Shown one piece after another: positions 34,201 to 41,603 of a DNA stretch of 45,403 nt. Position 1 is the first letter of the stretch; each line of letters starts with the position of its first letter. The stretch covers positions 1-45,403 of the forward strand of contig DASPTU010000034.1 of NCBI GenBank assembly GCA_035623255.1, given 5' to 3'. The DNA is from JAFAGX01 sp035623255 (lineage in GTDB: Bacteria; Acidobacteriota; Terriglobia; Terriglobales; Acidobacteriaceae). Under the pieces are notes generated by a model. It was not told the origin of the DNA. It ran no database searches and saw only the letters and a list, made by a program, of their open reading frames with translations. The translations under genes and the position numbers were made by a program.

Positions 34201-35075
34201 GTGCCGCCAAACTGGTTCTGGTTCCATTGAGGCCGCGTCGAGTTGAAAAAACCCTGCGCATCCAGCACCGTATTGCGGAAATACTCATAAATGTCGCCGT
34301 GAAAGTTATTGGTTCCAGACTTAGTAATGACGTTCACAACCGACCCAGAGTTCCTGCCGTACTCGGCATCGAACGTGTTCGTCAAGACACGGAACTCGGC
34401 GACGCTGTCGGGTGTAGGCTGCACCGTCGGCAAATTGACAAACTGGTCGTTGGCGTCTCCGCCATTCACGCTAAAGTTGTTGGCACGCCCACGTCCCCCA
34501 TTTACCGACACCGAACCGGTACTCTCTGATCCGTAAAACAAGCTCCCATTGCCGCTGCCAAGTTGTGACTGGACGCCTGGCTGCAGCTGAAGGAACTGGT
34601 ATGTGTCACGCTGATTCAAAGGCAGTTCGTTTACGGAACGGTCGTTAATCACCGCACCAAGCTGCGTGCTTGTCGTATCGACTTGAGGTGCTTCCGACGT
34701 GACCTCCACCACTTCTTGCGTCTGCCCGATCTGCAACGTGGAATTCAACGTGACCACCTGATTCACATCGACCGTAATATTTCTCTGAATATTCTTCTTG
34801 AATCCAGCAGCCTCAAAGGCGACAGTGTAGGTGCCCGGCTGGACCTCCACGAAGTTGTAGTCTCCGCTGGTATTCGTATCTGCGGCGCGGCTCACGCCGG
34901 TGGCCTCATTGGTGAGTGTGACCTTGACCCCTGCCAGAACAGCTCCGGTGGGATCTGCCACTCGGCCCAGGATTCGACCACTGGTGCTCTGGCCCAGGGC
35001 CGAGCACGCCAGTGTTGCAATGCTTGCGGTCACCAAAAGCAACCAAAGACAGCTGCGAGACGGGTATGTTTTCAC
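31290..35075 (-). CDS. Oar-like TonB-dependent outer-membrane receptor with carboxypeptidase-regulatory repeat
   Basis: 1261 residues from GTG 35075, chosen because GGGGAGGA stands four bases before it and a signal peptide follows (LWLLLVTASIATLACSALGQ). Domains in order: a CarboxypepD-regulatory beta-sandwich (about 25-110, with GRVADPTGAVLAGVKVTLTN), a plug domain (about 125-260, QLGAVINDRSVNELPLNQRD, GGRGRANNFSVNGGDANDQ, VITKSGTNNFHGDIYEYFRN), and a long beta-barrel ending in the aromatic signature QFALKFFF. These Oar/Cna-B receptors are greatly expanded in Acidobacteriota, and most ligands are unknown. At the head of a polyamine operon it may bring polyamines or a polyamine-containing conjugate across the outer membrane. 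Confidence 0.85.
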   Translation of the reverse strand: MKTYPSRSCLWLLLVTASIATLACSALGQSTSGRILGRVADPTGAVLAGVKVTLTNEATGVSRAADTNTSGDYNFVEVQPGTYTVAFEAAGFKKNIQRNITVDVNQVVTLNSTLQIGQTQEVVEVTSEAPQVDTTSTQLGAVINDRSVNELPLNQRDTYQFLQLQPGVQSQLGSGNGSLFYGSESTGSVSVNGGRGRANNFSVNGGDANDQFVNLPTVQPTPDSVAEFRVLTNTFDAEYGRNSGSVVNVITKSGTNNFHGDIYEYFRNTVLDAQGFFNSTRPQWNQNQFGGTFGGPIKKDQTFFFISYEGRRVRQGIPGQVVNVPTPAQRTGDFSGVGGFAGGGAISNQLVADVLNGRTGCTTAIGASGGTTPVAGAAWSDIFPTGVIPSACQDPVAVNLMQKYIPNQNVGPGLNQLVPVSTNNEDQFTLRFDHKITTRQDLSVYYYFTDLREIQPYDTFENAGANVPGFGSFNNNRNQQWNLSHTWSITNTIVNEARFTYMREGQIGFIKPTTTNAVTGSCNGAATAFCFTGTSDSSAITSTYGTSPKLGITTGLPASQTGVPYINISGGAAIGNNWEGTLPQVGNTFQWADNLTWIKGNHTFKFGADIRRSRFDQYYYFDVNGEFTMNNTGPNAIIPGDGDNYAEFLLGLNDTYLQGSGQREDVRGTSLYPFAQDSWKIKPNLTLNYGLRWELNTPPTDISGHVETFRPGQNSTVYPCQLSPLSVTYFQSFGVANPNCANTGVTPTGLLVPGDKGIPAGMTSTYYKAFAPRIGLAYSPNFDSGFLGKLFGNNGKTSIRTGWGLFYNPIEELVMAQFGAEPPFGGSSSIFNTFFNTPFVYQAGGTPAPNPFTGIITPTPGKPVDASLFRPILLYGEFQPHLRTQYTAQYNLTIQRQLAQDLMLQIGYVGTQGHRLLGTHDVNYSNPQTCLDMITLYNLNPNNVTSFGTPTQCGPFLQDTQWSVTVPSGFPFHMPSGQIVNGTGQTLQFVGLRPYSSPTCNPFTGVGCPVDGIPVFSDIFAEDTIANSNYNALEAMLEKRFSHGLQFQAAYTFSKSIDDGSTFEESLDPFNFRASRALSLFNSAQRFVISYDWELPIPKHQGWKGRLVDDWAISGITQFQSGFPIRLNTEDDNELIASIFFTGTEAPQRVAPFQKLNPKTNGGFWFNPNDFQDPPLGQFNIGTQRTICCGPGLQEWDFAVHKKIAISESKYFQFRGEIFNVFNHTNLFNPDGSFSDGPTLFGKITQAEDPRLVQFALKFFF

Positions 35076-35120
35076 TGGGTCCTCCCCACCTGGGGCAAGA
35101 GAATCGGATACAAGGAGCTC

Positions 35121-35184
35121 TTGCGCGCGACACAAAGCTTGCTATAATCCCGCAAGGTTAGTGAAAGCCAGCGCAGACTGTCAA
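35121..35184. promoter_or_regulatory. overlapping divergent promoters of the receptor operon and the regulator operon
   Basis: Plus strand: a perfect -10 TATAAT (35143-35148), 16 bases after a weak -35 TTGCGC (35121-35126), would give a transcript starting near 35155 for the regulator. Minus strand: a perfect -35 TTGACA (35184-35179), 18 bases before a weak -10 TAACCT (35160-35155), would start near 35148 toward the receptor. The two start regions overlap, so one bound regulator could control both. No clear operator palindrome was identified. Confidence 0.45.
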
Positions 35185-35236
35185 GAGAAAACCGCTGGTC
35201 AACGGTCAGCGCTGAGGACAAACAGCGGCGTGCGTG

Positions 35237-36040
35237 ATGCAGCAACGGGTTCCCAAAGCGTACTTGAAGATCGGAGATGTAGCGCGCATGGCGGGCATTT
35301 CTCCCTCTGTGATCCGTTCCTGGGAAAAGTTGGGATTGACTCGTCCGCAGCGCACTCGCAGCAAATATCGCCTCTACACTGCAGAAGACGTCAAGCTGCT
35401 CAAGCGTGCTCGCTTCTTGAGAAAAGTACGTGGATTGAACGCTCCAGCGATTGTCCAGCTACTCAAGCGTGATGGCAAAATGGGCGCGAGTCCGAATGGC
35501 AGCGGCAGCGCCGTAATCGGCAAAAAACTGCGGCGCCTGCGCCTCCAGCGAGGCCTCTCCCTGGCCCATGTGGCCGAGTCAGTGGGCATCTCGGTCGGCT
35601 TCTTGAGTGCTCTGGAACGTTCTCAGATGAGTGCTTCAGTTGGCACCTTGCGCAGACTGGCGCGCTTCTATCAGACCAACATCCTGGAGTTCTTCGACCC
35701 AGCCGAGGTAAGCGGCAAGCTCGTCACGCCCGCAAAGAGAAAGGCTTTGGATGCTGGTCCCGGCGTGCGCATGGAGTTACTAGCCTGGGGAAACACCGTG
35801 ATGGAACCGCACCTGTTCCGCATCGCGCCAAACTCCGGCAGCGGTGAATCCTACACGCACGATGGGGAAGAATTTCTCTACGTTTTGCGGGGAAGGCTGC
35901 ATATCTCGGTTGAGGAAAAGCAATACCGATTGAAAGCTGGGGACAGCTTCTATTTTGAAAGTTCCTCACCACATCACTGGTCCAACCCAGGAAAGAGTGA
36001 AAGCGTGATTCTATGGGTCAATACGCCGCCGACATTCTAG
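35237..36040 (+). CDS. MerR-HTH / XRE-HTH / cupin three-domain regulator
   Basis: 267 residues from ATG 35237 (a GTG directly precedes it). Residues about 11-80 are a MerR-type winged helix (LKIGDVARMAGISPSVIRSWEKLGL ... LYTAEDVKLLKRARFL). Residues about 95-156 are an XRE/Cro HTH (IGKKLRRLRLQRGLSLAHVAESVGISVGFLSALERSQMSAS). Residues 180-268 are a cupin with ESYTHDGEEFLYVLRG and GDSFYFESSSPHHWSNPG. XRE-cupin proteins such as PuuR control putrescine use; the extra N-terminal MerR head is unusual. It heads the potDABC run and is divergent from the receptor operon, so it probably senses a polyamine or a product through the cupin. Confidence 0.88.
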   Translation: MQQRVPKAYLKIGDVARMAGISPSVIRSWEKLGLTRPQRTRSKYRLYTAEDVKLLKRARFLRKVRGLNAPAIVQLLKRDGKMGASPNGSGSAVIGKKLRRLRLQRGLSLAHVAESVGISVGFLSALERSQMSASVGTLRRLARFYQTNILEFFDPAEVSGKLVTPAKRKALDAGPGVRMELLAWGNTVMEPHLFRIAPNSGSGESYTHDGEEFLYVLRGRLHISVEEKQYRLKAGDSFYFESSSPHHWSNPGKSESVILWVNTPPTF

Positions 36041-37149
36041 TCAGGAAAAGCACATTCCTAGCGCAAACAACATTGCAGGACTCACCTCGCAAACGGACTG
36101 TGTGCCGCCTTCAACTGCTGCTGCCTTTGCTGTTGTTGTGCTCCTGCACCAAGAAAACGCCCACCTTGAATCTTCTGGTTTGGGAAGGCTATGCGGACCC
36201 ATCTTTCGTGCGGACTTTTGAAGAGCAAAATCACTGCAAAGTTTCGGCATCGTACATGGGATCGAGTGACGAACTGGTAGCGAAATTACGCGGCGGCAGC
36301 GCGGGAAACTATGACGTCATCTCGCCGTCCAGCGACGTGGCGACCTCCATTGCCTCGAGCGGACTGGCCGCCCCCATCGACGTTTCCAAGCTGCCCAGTT
36401 ACAGCCAACTATCTCCTCAACTCACTTCGCTGCCTCTGGTCCGGGTCAAGGGAGAAGTCTACGGAGCGCCGTTCATGTGGGGTCCTGATCCTATGATCTA
36501 TGACACCACTGTGTTCAAACAGACACCCGATAGCTGGACAATCTTTTGGGATGCCAAATATCACGGCAAAATTTCGGTGTGGGATGATCTCTCCACCGTC
36601 TACATGGCTGCTCAAGTCTTGGGCTTCGATAAACCCGACCCCAGCCAACTCTACAACCTCAGCGACGACCAGCTCGATGCCGTAAAGAGGAAATTGTTGG
36701 AGTTGAAGCCGAATATAAGAAAGATGTGGTCTACAGGTGGCGAGCTGACGAACCTTTTCCAGAACCATGAAGTCGTGGCGGCGATGGGATGGCCTCTCAT
36801 GACCAATCAGCTTCGAAAAATAAACTTTCCCGTGGGCGAGACCATCCCCAAAGAAAACACAACTGGATGGATCGATCACCTGATGATTACGGCTGGCAGC
36901 GAGAACAAAGATTTGGCTCTCAAGTTTGTCGAGTACATGATTGAGCCAGGAACCCAGAAGAAAGTCACCGACGTTACCGGCTATACGCCGGCCAATCCTG
37001 CCGCTGCAACCTTCATGACTGCGGATCAGGTTAAGGGGCTTCATCTGGACGACGTAGACAACTATCAGAGGCACATTTACTTTTGGCAGAACGTTCCGCG
37101 GCGCGCCAAGTACAACGAGATCTGGAATGAGGTGAAAGCAGCTCAGTAA
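36013..37149 (+). CDS. potD: polyamine ABC transporter substrate-binding lipoprotein
   Basis: 378 residues from ATG 36013, which overlaps the regulator by 28 bases; TTG 36073 or GTG 36100 would give a shorter, more normal leader. A lipoprotein signal is visible (LQLLLPLLLLCSC, Cys45 counted from 36013). The mature part fits PotD/PotF: LNLLVWEGYADPSFVRTFEE, YDVISPSSDVATSIASSGL, GEVYGAPFMWGPDPMIYD, ISVWDDLSTVYMAAQVLG, GWPLMTNQL, GWIDHLMITAGSENKDLALKFVEYM. Family members bind putrescine or spermidine; the specificity here cannot be read from sequence. Confidence 0.88.
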   Translation: MGQYAADILVRKSTFLAQTTLQDSPRKRTVCRLQLLLPLLLLCSCTKKTPTLNLLVWEGYADPSFVRTFEEQNHCKVSASYMGSSDELVAKLRGGSAGNYDVISPSSDVATSIASSGLAAPIDVSKLPSYSQLSPQLTSLPLVRVKGEVYGAPFMWGPDPMIYDTTVFKQTPDSWTIFWDAKYHGKISVWDDLSTVYMAAQVLGFDKPDPSQLYNLSDDQLDAVKRKLLELKPNIRKMWSTGGELTNLFQNHEVVAAMGWPLMTNQLRKINFPVGETIPKENTTGWIDHLMITAGSENKDLALKFVEYMIEPGTQKKVTDVTGYTPANPAAATFMTADQVKGLHLDDVDNYQRHIYFWQNVPRRAKYNEIWNEVKAAQ

Positions 37150-37191
37150 CGCGCATTAAGCAGCACGAAGGAGACCGGCGTTGCGACTCCT

Positions 37192-38298
37192 ATGGCTACT
37201 GTGACTCAACCTGAAACCGGGCAATCTTCGCGGACCCCCGCCGTGCAGCCTCTGCTTTCCATTCGCAATATTGCGAAATCATTCGGGAAGAATCCGGTTC
37301 TCCGCGAGATCTCTCTGGAGATTTCGGAAGGTGAGTTTCTCACCATCCTCGGAGAAAGCGGCTCGGGTAAAACGACGCTGCTGCGTATCATTGCCGGTTT
37401 CGAAAATGCTGATTCCGGCTCTATCTGGATGGAGGGTGAGAGGCTTGATTCGTTGCCGCCCTATCGGCGGCGTGTGAACACGGTTTTTCAGCACTACGCC
37501 CTGTTCCCTCACTTGACGGTCGAAGAAAACATCGGTTATGGATTGCGAGTCGCTAAGTCGCCCAAAGCGGACATGACGACACGGGTTGAGCAGGCGCTGG
37601 CGATGGTGAAGATGAGCGCATTCGCCAAATCAAAACCGGGGCGAATTAGCGGCGGCCAGCAGCAACGGGTGGCGTTGGCGCGAGCCCTCGTGAACCGCCC
37701 CCGTCTCTTGCTCTTGGACGAGCCGCTCTCTGCCCTCGACGCGAACTTGCGCCGCCAGATGCAGGTCGAGCTCAAGTCCTTGCAGCGCGAAATAGGCATT
37801 TCGTTTGTGTTCGTCACCCATGATCAGGAAGAGGCGATGGTCATGTCGGACCGCATCGCTCTCCTGCGTCTGGGTGGACTTGAGCAGGTCGCTTCCCCAC
37901 GTGAAATTTACCATCGACCTGCGACCAGTTACACGGCGCAATTCATCGGCCACACCAATCTTTTGCGGGGAGAAGTAAAAGCCGGTATCGCCCGATGCAA
38001 CTCCTTGAGCTGGCCTGCTTCCTTGCCTGACGGCCGTGCTTTTTTCTCGCTGCGTCCCGAAAACATTCGAGTTGCCACGCCGGGAACCGCCGGTTCCCTT
38101 TCCGGCGCCGTCTGCTTTCGTGGCCGCATTCGTCACCGTGCGTTTCACGGATCAACCGAACTGTTGCGGGTTGAGTGCGCCGATGGTTTGCAACTCTCAG
38201 TACGAGCCGCCGCTCGTGACAACTGGCAGAACGAACTGGAACTCGAATTTTCGCCTGACGATGCAGTGGCTGTTAGCGAATCCGACGAGAGGCCCTGA
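37192..38298 (+). CDS. potA: polyamine ABC transporter ATP-binding protein
   Basis: 368 residues. Walker A GESGSGKTT (54-62), Q-loop VFQHYALFPHLTVEENIGYGL, signature RISGGQQQRVALARAL (from 151), Walker B LLLLDEPLSALD (172-183) and switch His210 in FVTHDQEEAM. The YALFPHLTV and HVEEN-type contacts and a C-terminal TOBE-like domain (about 270-360) are those of the PotA/FbpC/UgpC group. It drives uptake through PotBC. Its stop overlaps the potB start in TGATG. Confidence 0.92.
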   Translation: MATVTQPETGQSSRTPAVQPLLSIRNIAKSFGKNPVLREISLEISEGEFLTILGESGSGKTTLLRIIAGFENADSGSIWMEGERLDSLPPYRRRVNTVFQHYALFPHLTVEENIGYGLRVAKSPKADMTTRVEQALAMVKMSAFAKSKPGRISGGQQQRVALARALVNRPRLLLLDEPLSALDANLRRQMQVELKSLQREIGISFVFVTHDQEEAMVMSDRIALLRLGGLEQVASPREIYHRPATSYTAQFIGHTNLLRGEVKAGIARCNSLSWPASLPDGRAFFSLRPENIRVATPGTAGSLSGAVCFRGRIRHRAFHGSTELLRVECADGLQLSVRAAARDNWQNELELEFSPDDAVAVSESDERP

Positions 38299-39146
38299 TG
38301 TTCTCCCGTGCCTACCGAGCCGCGATCACTGTTCCTCCTCTCATCTGGGTAACGGTGTTTCTGCTGGTTCCCTATGCACTGCTGTTCTGTTACAGCTTCT
38401 GGTCGGTCTCTACAAGTCAACAGATCATCCACTCCTGGAACCTGGACAATTATCGTGAATTATTCCGTGTCAGCGTTTATGGCGAAACTCTCTTTCGCTC
38501 TATGTGGATTGCGGCCCGGGTGATGATTTTTTCTCTTTTGCTGGGCTATCCGCTGGCTTACTACCTTTCCTTTTATGCTGGGGCACGAAAAGATCTCTTC
38601 TATCAATTGGTGATCATCCCGCTGTGGGTCAGCTATCTGGTGCGCGCATACGCCTGGAAGACGATTCTTGGCAGCGACGGCGTGCTCAACACGCTCCTCG
38701 GTTATGTTCACGTAACCAAGCACCCGCTGGAATTCTTGCTTTACAGTCCGTTTGCGGTGGTGCTGACTCTCACCCACATCTACACTCCATTTGCATTTCT
38801 ACCTATCTACGCTTCGCTCGAGCACATTCCGCGGAATTTGGTGGAAGCTTCGCACGATCTTGGCGCCTCGCCATTTCAAACCTTCTGGCGCGTTATTTTT
38901 CCGCTCTCAATTCCGGGAGTATTGGCCGGCGCCACTTTTGCCTTCGTGCTTAGCCTCGGTGATTTTCTGGCCCCACTACTGCTTGGTGGACCGAGCGGCA
39001 TCATGATTTCTAACATCGTAGTCAGCCTGTTTGGAGCGGCTTATAACTGGCCATTGGGAGCTGCGATCTCGCTTTGCATGCTAATGATCGTGGTAGCTCT
39101 GCTTTTCCTCTCTGAAAATCTGGAAAAGAGATGGAGTTTCCGATGA
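38298..39146 (+). CDS. potB: polyamine ABC transporter permease
   Basis: 282 residues with six membrane helices (first: VPPLIWVTVFLLVPYALLFCYSFW). The EAA loop that docks on the ATPase is EASHDLGASPFQTFWRVIFP. PotB-type details include YPLAYYLSF, WVSYLVRAYAWKTILG and LGDFLAPLLLGGP. It overlaps potA by one base and potC by four. Confidence 0.92.
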   Translation: MFSRAYRAAITVPPLIWVTVFLLVPYALLFCYSFWSVSTSQQIIHSWNLDNYRELFRVSVYGETLFRSMWIAARVMIFSLLLGYPLAYYLSFYAGARKDLFYQLVIIPLWVSYLVRAYAWKTILGSDGVLNTLLGYVHVTKHPLEFLLYSPFAVVLTLTHIYTPFAFLPIYASLEHIPRNLVEASHDLGASPFQTFWRVIFPLSIPGVLAGATFAFVLSLGDFLAPLLLGGPSGIMISNIVVSLFGAAYNWPLGAAISLCMLMIVVALLFLSENLEKRWSFR

Positions 39147-39970
39147 GCAAGCATCACACCTCCTCCCGCTGGTTGCCTTGGCACGCTCTGCTGGTCTTCG
39201 GATTTCTTTACCTTCCAATCCTGACCTTGATTGTGTACTCATTCAATGGCACTGGCGTTGGGGGATTCCCGCCGCGCAATCTCACGCTTGACTGGTACCG
39301 CACGCTGTTCGCCGACGACGCCATCTGGGCTTCCGTTCTGAACAGCCTCTTGGTGGCTGTAGTCGCTGTCGCCATTTCGCTGAGCTTCGGCATTCCCGCC
39401 GCTCTGGCCCTGGATCGTGCCAGCTTCCCCGGGAAGGCGCTTTTTCGCCGTCTGGTGCTTCTGCCGTTGATTCTCCCGGGAATCATCACCGGCCTGTCGC
39501 TGCTGATGCTCTTCCGCGAGGCGGATGTGAAGCTCAGTCTGGTGACCATTGTTCTTGGTCACGGAACGGCTTTGATTTCAGTTGCGACTACAGAAGTTTT
39601 TGCGGGATTACAGAAGCTCGATCGCGCCCAGGAGGAAGCGTCTCTCGATCTCGGTGCAAATTACTGGCAGACGTTCTGGCGGGTAACAATTCCCAATTTA
39701 CGCTTATCTATCATCGGCGCGGCGCTGCTGATCTTCACGCTTTCCATGGATGAAATCGCGGTGAGCTTCTTCCTGATTGGCCGCGACAATACTCTGCCGC
39801 TCGAGATCTGGGGACGCCTCCGCCGCGGCATTACGCCGGAGATTAACGCCATCTCCAGCATCATCTTTGTGTTTTCTCTCATCGCGATCGTGGGTTGGTA
39901 TCGCTTAAGGGGTCGCGGTGAACGGGCTGAAGTTACAGCGGAGCTTGCAGAAGCGGCGATGGAAGGATAA
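39143..39970 (+). CDS. potC: polyamine ABC transporter permease
   Basis: 275 residues from ATG 39143, giving the ATGA overlap with potB; an upstream ATG at 39131 is possible. Six helices, with YLPILTLIVYSFNGTG at the start, NSLLVAVVAVAISLSFGIPAALAL, and the EAA loop EEASLDLGANYWQTFWRVTIPN. The end FSLIAIVGWYRLRGRG is followed by a short acidic tail. It pairs with PotB to form the membrane channel. Confidence 0.92.
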   Translation: MSKHHTSSRWLPWHALLVFGFLYLPILTLIVYSFNGTGVGGFPPRNLTLDWYRTLFADDAIWASVLNSLLVAVVAVAISLSFGIPAALALDRASFPGKALFRRLVLLPLILPGIITGLSLLMLFREADVKLSLVTIVLGHGTALISVATTEVFAGLQKLDRAQEEASLDLGANYWQTFWRVTIPNLRLSIIGAALLIFTLSMDEIAVSFFLIGRDNTLPLEIWGRLRRGITPEINAISSIIFVFSLIAIVGWYRLRGRGERAEVTAELAEAAMEG

Positions 39971-39976
39971 CAAACC

Positions 39977-41500
39977 ATGAGCACGAACCGACGGCAATTC
40001 ATAAAGTTCGTCATAGGCGGATCGATTGCGGCCGGTTGCCCGAAGGACTTTTCGTTTGTGTCGGCGGAGACGTCGCCACCACCACAAGTCGATTCCGAGG
40101 ACAACCGCATCTGCCACAAGGTTAGGGACGGCGAAGATTTTCCCGTGCCTGCCGCCTCAGCCCGTCACGATTTGGTGATCGTTGGCGGCGGCATCAGTGG
40201 CCTGACAGCGGCGTATCTTCTCCGCCAACACGATCTCTTGCTGCTTGAGAAAGAGCCACATTGGGGTGGCAACGCCTATTTGATGGACTACAAAGGAAGC
40301 CCGTACGCGACGGGAACCGCGTTCATCTGGAGTGGTGACAGCGCTTACCCCTTTGCGAAAGAAATTGGGCTCGAACCACTGCTCGTTAACAATTGGGACG
40401 GGACCATCGTGAATGGTGAGTTCGTCCCCGACACATGGGGGGACGGTCTGGACAAGCTCCCCTATGCGGCCTCGGTACGCGAGAGCTTCAAAAAATTCAG
40501 GAAGGAAGTTCTGGCGATCGATCTCGAGAAGCGTGAAAAGGAACTATACGAAACTCCCGCCTCAGAACTGATGAAGAATTATGCTCCCGAGGTAAAGCAA
40601 TGGTGGGATGCCTACGGTCCGTCGAACTGGGGCGCGGTCAGCGACGAGACGCCAGTAGCAAAAATAGTTGAAGAGTTTGGGTTCTTTGCGGGCGACAAAC
40701 GACAAGACATCCGGTACACATGGCCGGGAGGAAATGGCGCCATCAGCCAGCGACTGTCCGAGATCCTCCAAACAAACTCCTCTCAACGAATGATCCTAAG
40801 CGCAACCACGGTAAGAGTCGTACCGCGCGCAAATCAAGTCGACGTTACTTACCTGCATAACGGGGAGCCTATAACTGTTGCCGCCAAGACCGTCATCATG
40901 GCGACTCCCAAATTCATCACTTGGCGCATCGTTCAAGGAATTCCTGACGAGCAGCGAAATGCAATGCACGCGATTCGCTATGTTCCCTATCCTGTCGTCA
41001 ATCTGATTTTCGACAGGCCGGTGTTTGAGAAAGGGTACGACACGTGGTGTCCTGGCAACACCTTTACGGATTTTGTAGTCGCCGACTGGGTCGTGCGCAA
41101 CCAACCCGGCTACCGGCAGAAATACAACATCCTGACCTGCTATACGCCGTTGAAGGAGCAGGACCGGTATCATCTGTTGACCGATCAGGGTACACAAGAA
41201 GTTGCCGGCCGTGTCCTCGCAGATTTTCAAAAGCTTTTTCCCGGCTCGAATGTCGATCCAATTGAAGTGCATATCTACCGGCGCGGCCATCCCATGTACA
41301 TGTGTACTCCGGGGCTGTTCACAAAAGTGCAACCGATTACCCGCCGGCCAATGGACCGAGTGTTCTTCGCCAATACCGATTCCGAGGGCCCCGAGTCCAC
41401 GACCAGCGGGGCAATCGACGCTGCACAACGTGCGGTCAAACAGGCGATCCATCGCCTTGAGGAGAAGCCCACACCAAATCAGGCAGCAATCGCGGGATAA
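39977..41500 (+). CDS. Tat-exported FAD-dependent amine oxidoreductase
   Basis: 507 residues. The N-terminus has a twin-arginine motif (TNRRQFIKF), a hydrophobic stretch (VIGGSIAAG) and a Cys that could be a lipobox. A Rossmann FAD motif follows (LVIVGGGISGLTAAYLL ... LLLEKEPHWGGNAY), and the C-terminus has RVFFANTDSEGPESTTSGAIDAAQRAVKQ typical of amine-oxidase-fold flavoproteins. Six bases after potC and co-oriented, it is likely a periplasmic polyamine (spermidine) dehydrogenase or oxidase; other amines remain possible. Exported flavoproteins load FAD before Tat export, which fits. Confidence 0.8.
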   Translation: MSTNRRQFIKFVIGGSIAAGCPKDFSFVSAETSPPPQVDSEDNRICHKVRDGEDFPVPAASARHDLVIVGGGISGLTAAYLLRQHDLLLLEKEPHWGGNAYLMDYKGSPYATGTAFIWSGDSAYPFAKEIGLEPLLVNNWDGTIVNGEFVPDTWGDGLDKLPYAASVRESFKKFRKEVLAIDLEKREKELYETPASELMKNYAPEVKQWWDAYGPSNWGAVSDETPVAKIVEEFGFFAGDKRQDIRYTWPGGNGAISQRLSEILQTNSSQRMILSATTVRVVPRANQVDVTYLHNGEPITVAAKTVIMATPKFITWRIVQGIPDEQRNAMHAIRYVPYPVVNLIFDRPVFEKGYDTWCPGNTFTDFVVADWVVRNQPGYRQKYNILTCYTPLKEQDRYHLLTDQGTQEVAGRVLADFQKLFPGSNVDPIEVHIYRRGHPMYMCTPGLFTKVQPITRRPMDRVFFANTDSEGPESTTSGAIDAAQRAVKQAIHRLEEKPTPNQAAIAG

Positions 41501-41603
41501 GATTCGCGCGACACTCAATTCGCCTGGGACGAAGCCACGCCCAACTCGCAGTTCTCCTGCAGAATACTGCTATAGTGAGAAGTTGGTAGAAAGGTCTGTC
41601 ATT

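Noticed and set aside
41202..41603. 134-codon N-terminal extension of TypA
   Set aside because: The frame lies inside the amine oxidoreductase gene, and the family N-terminus (SGIRNIAIIAHVDHGKTT) begins at 41604.
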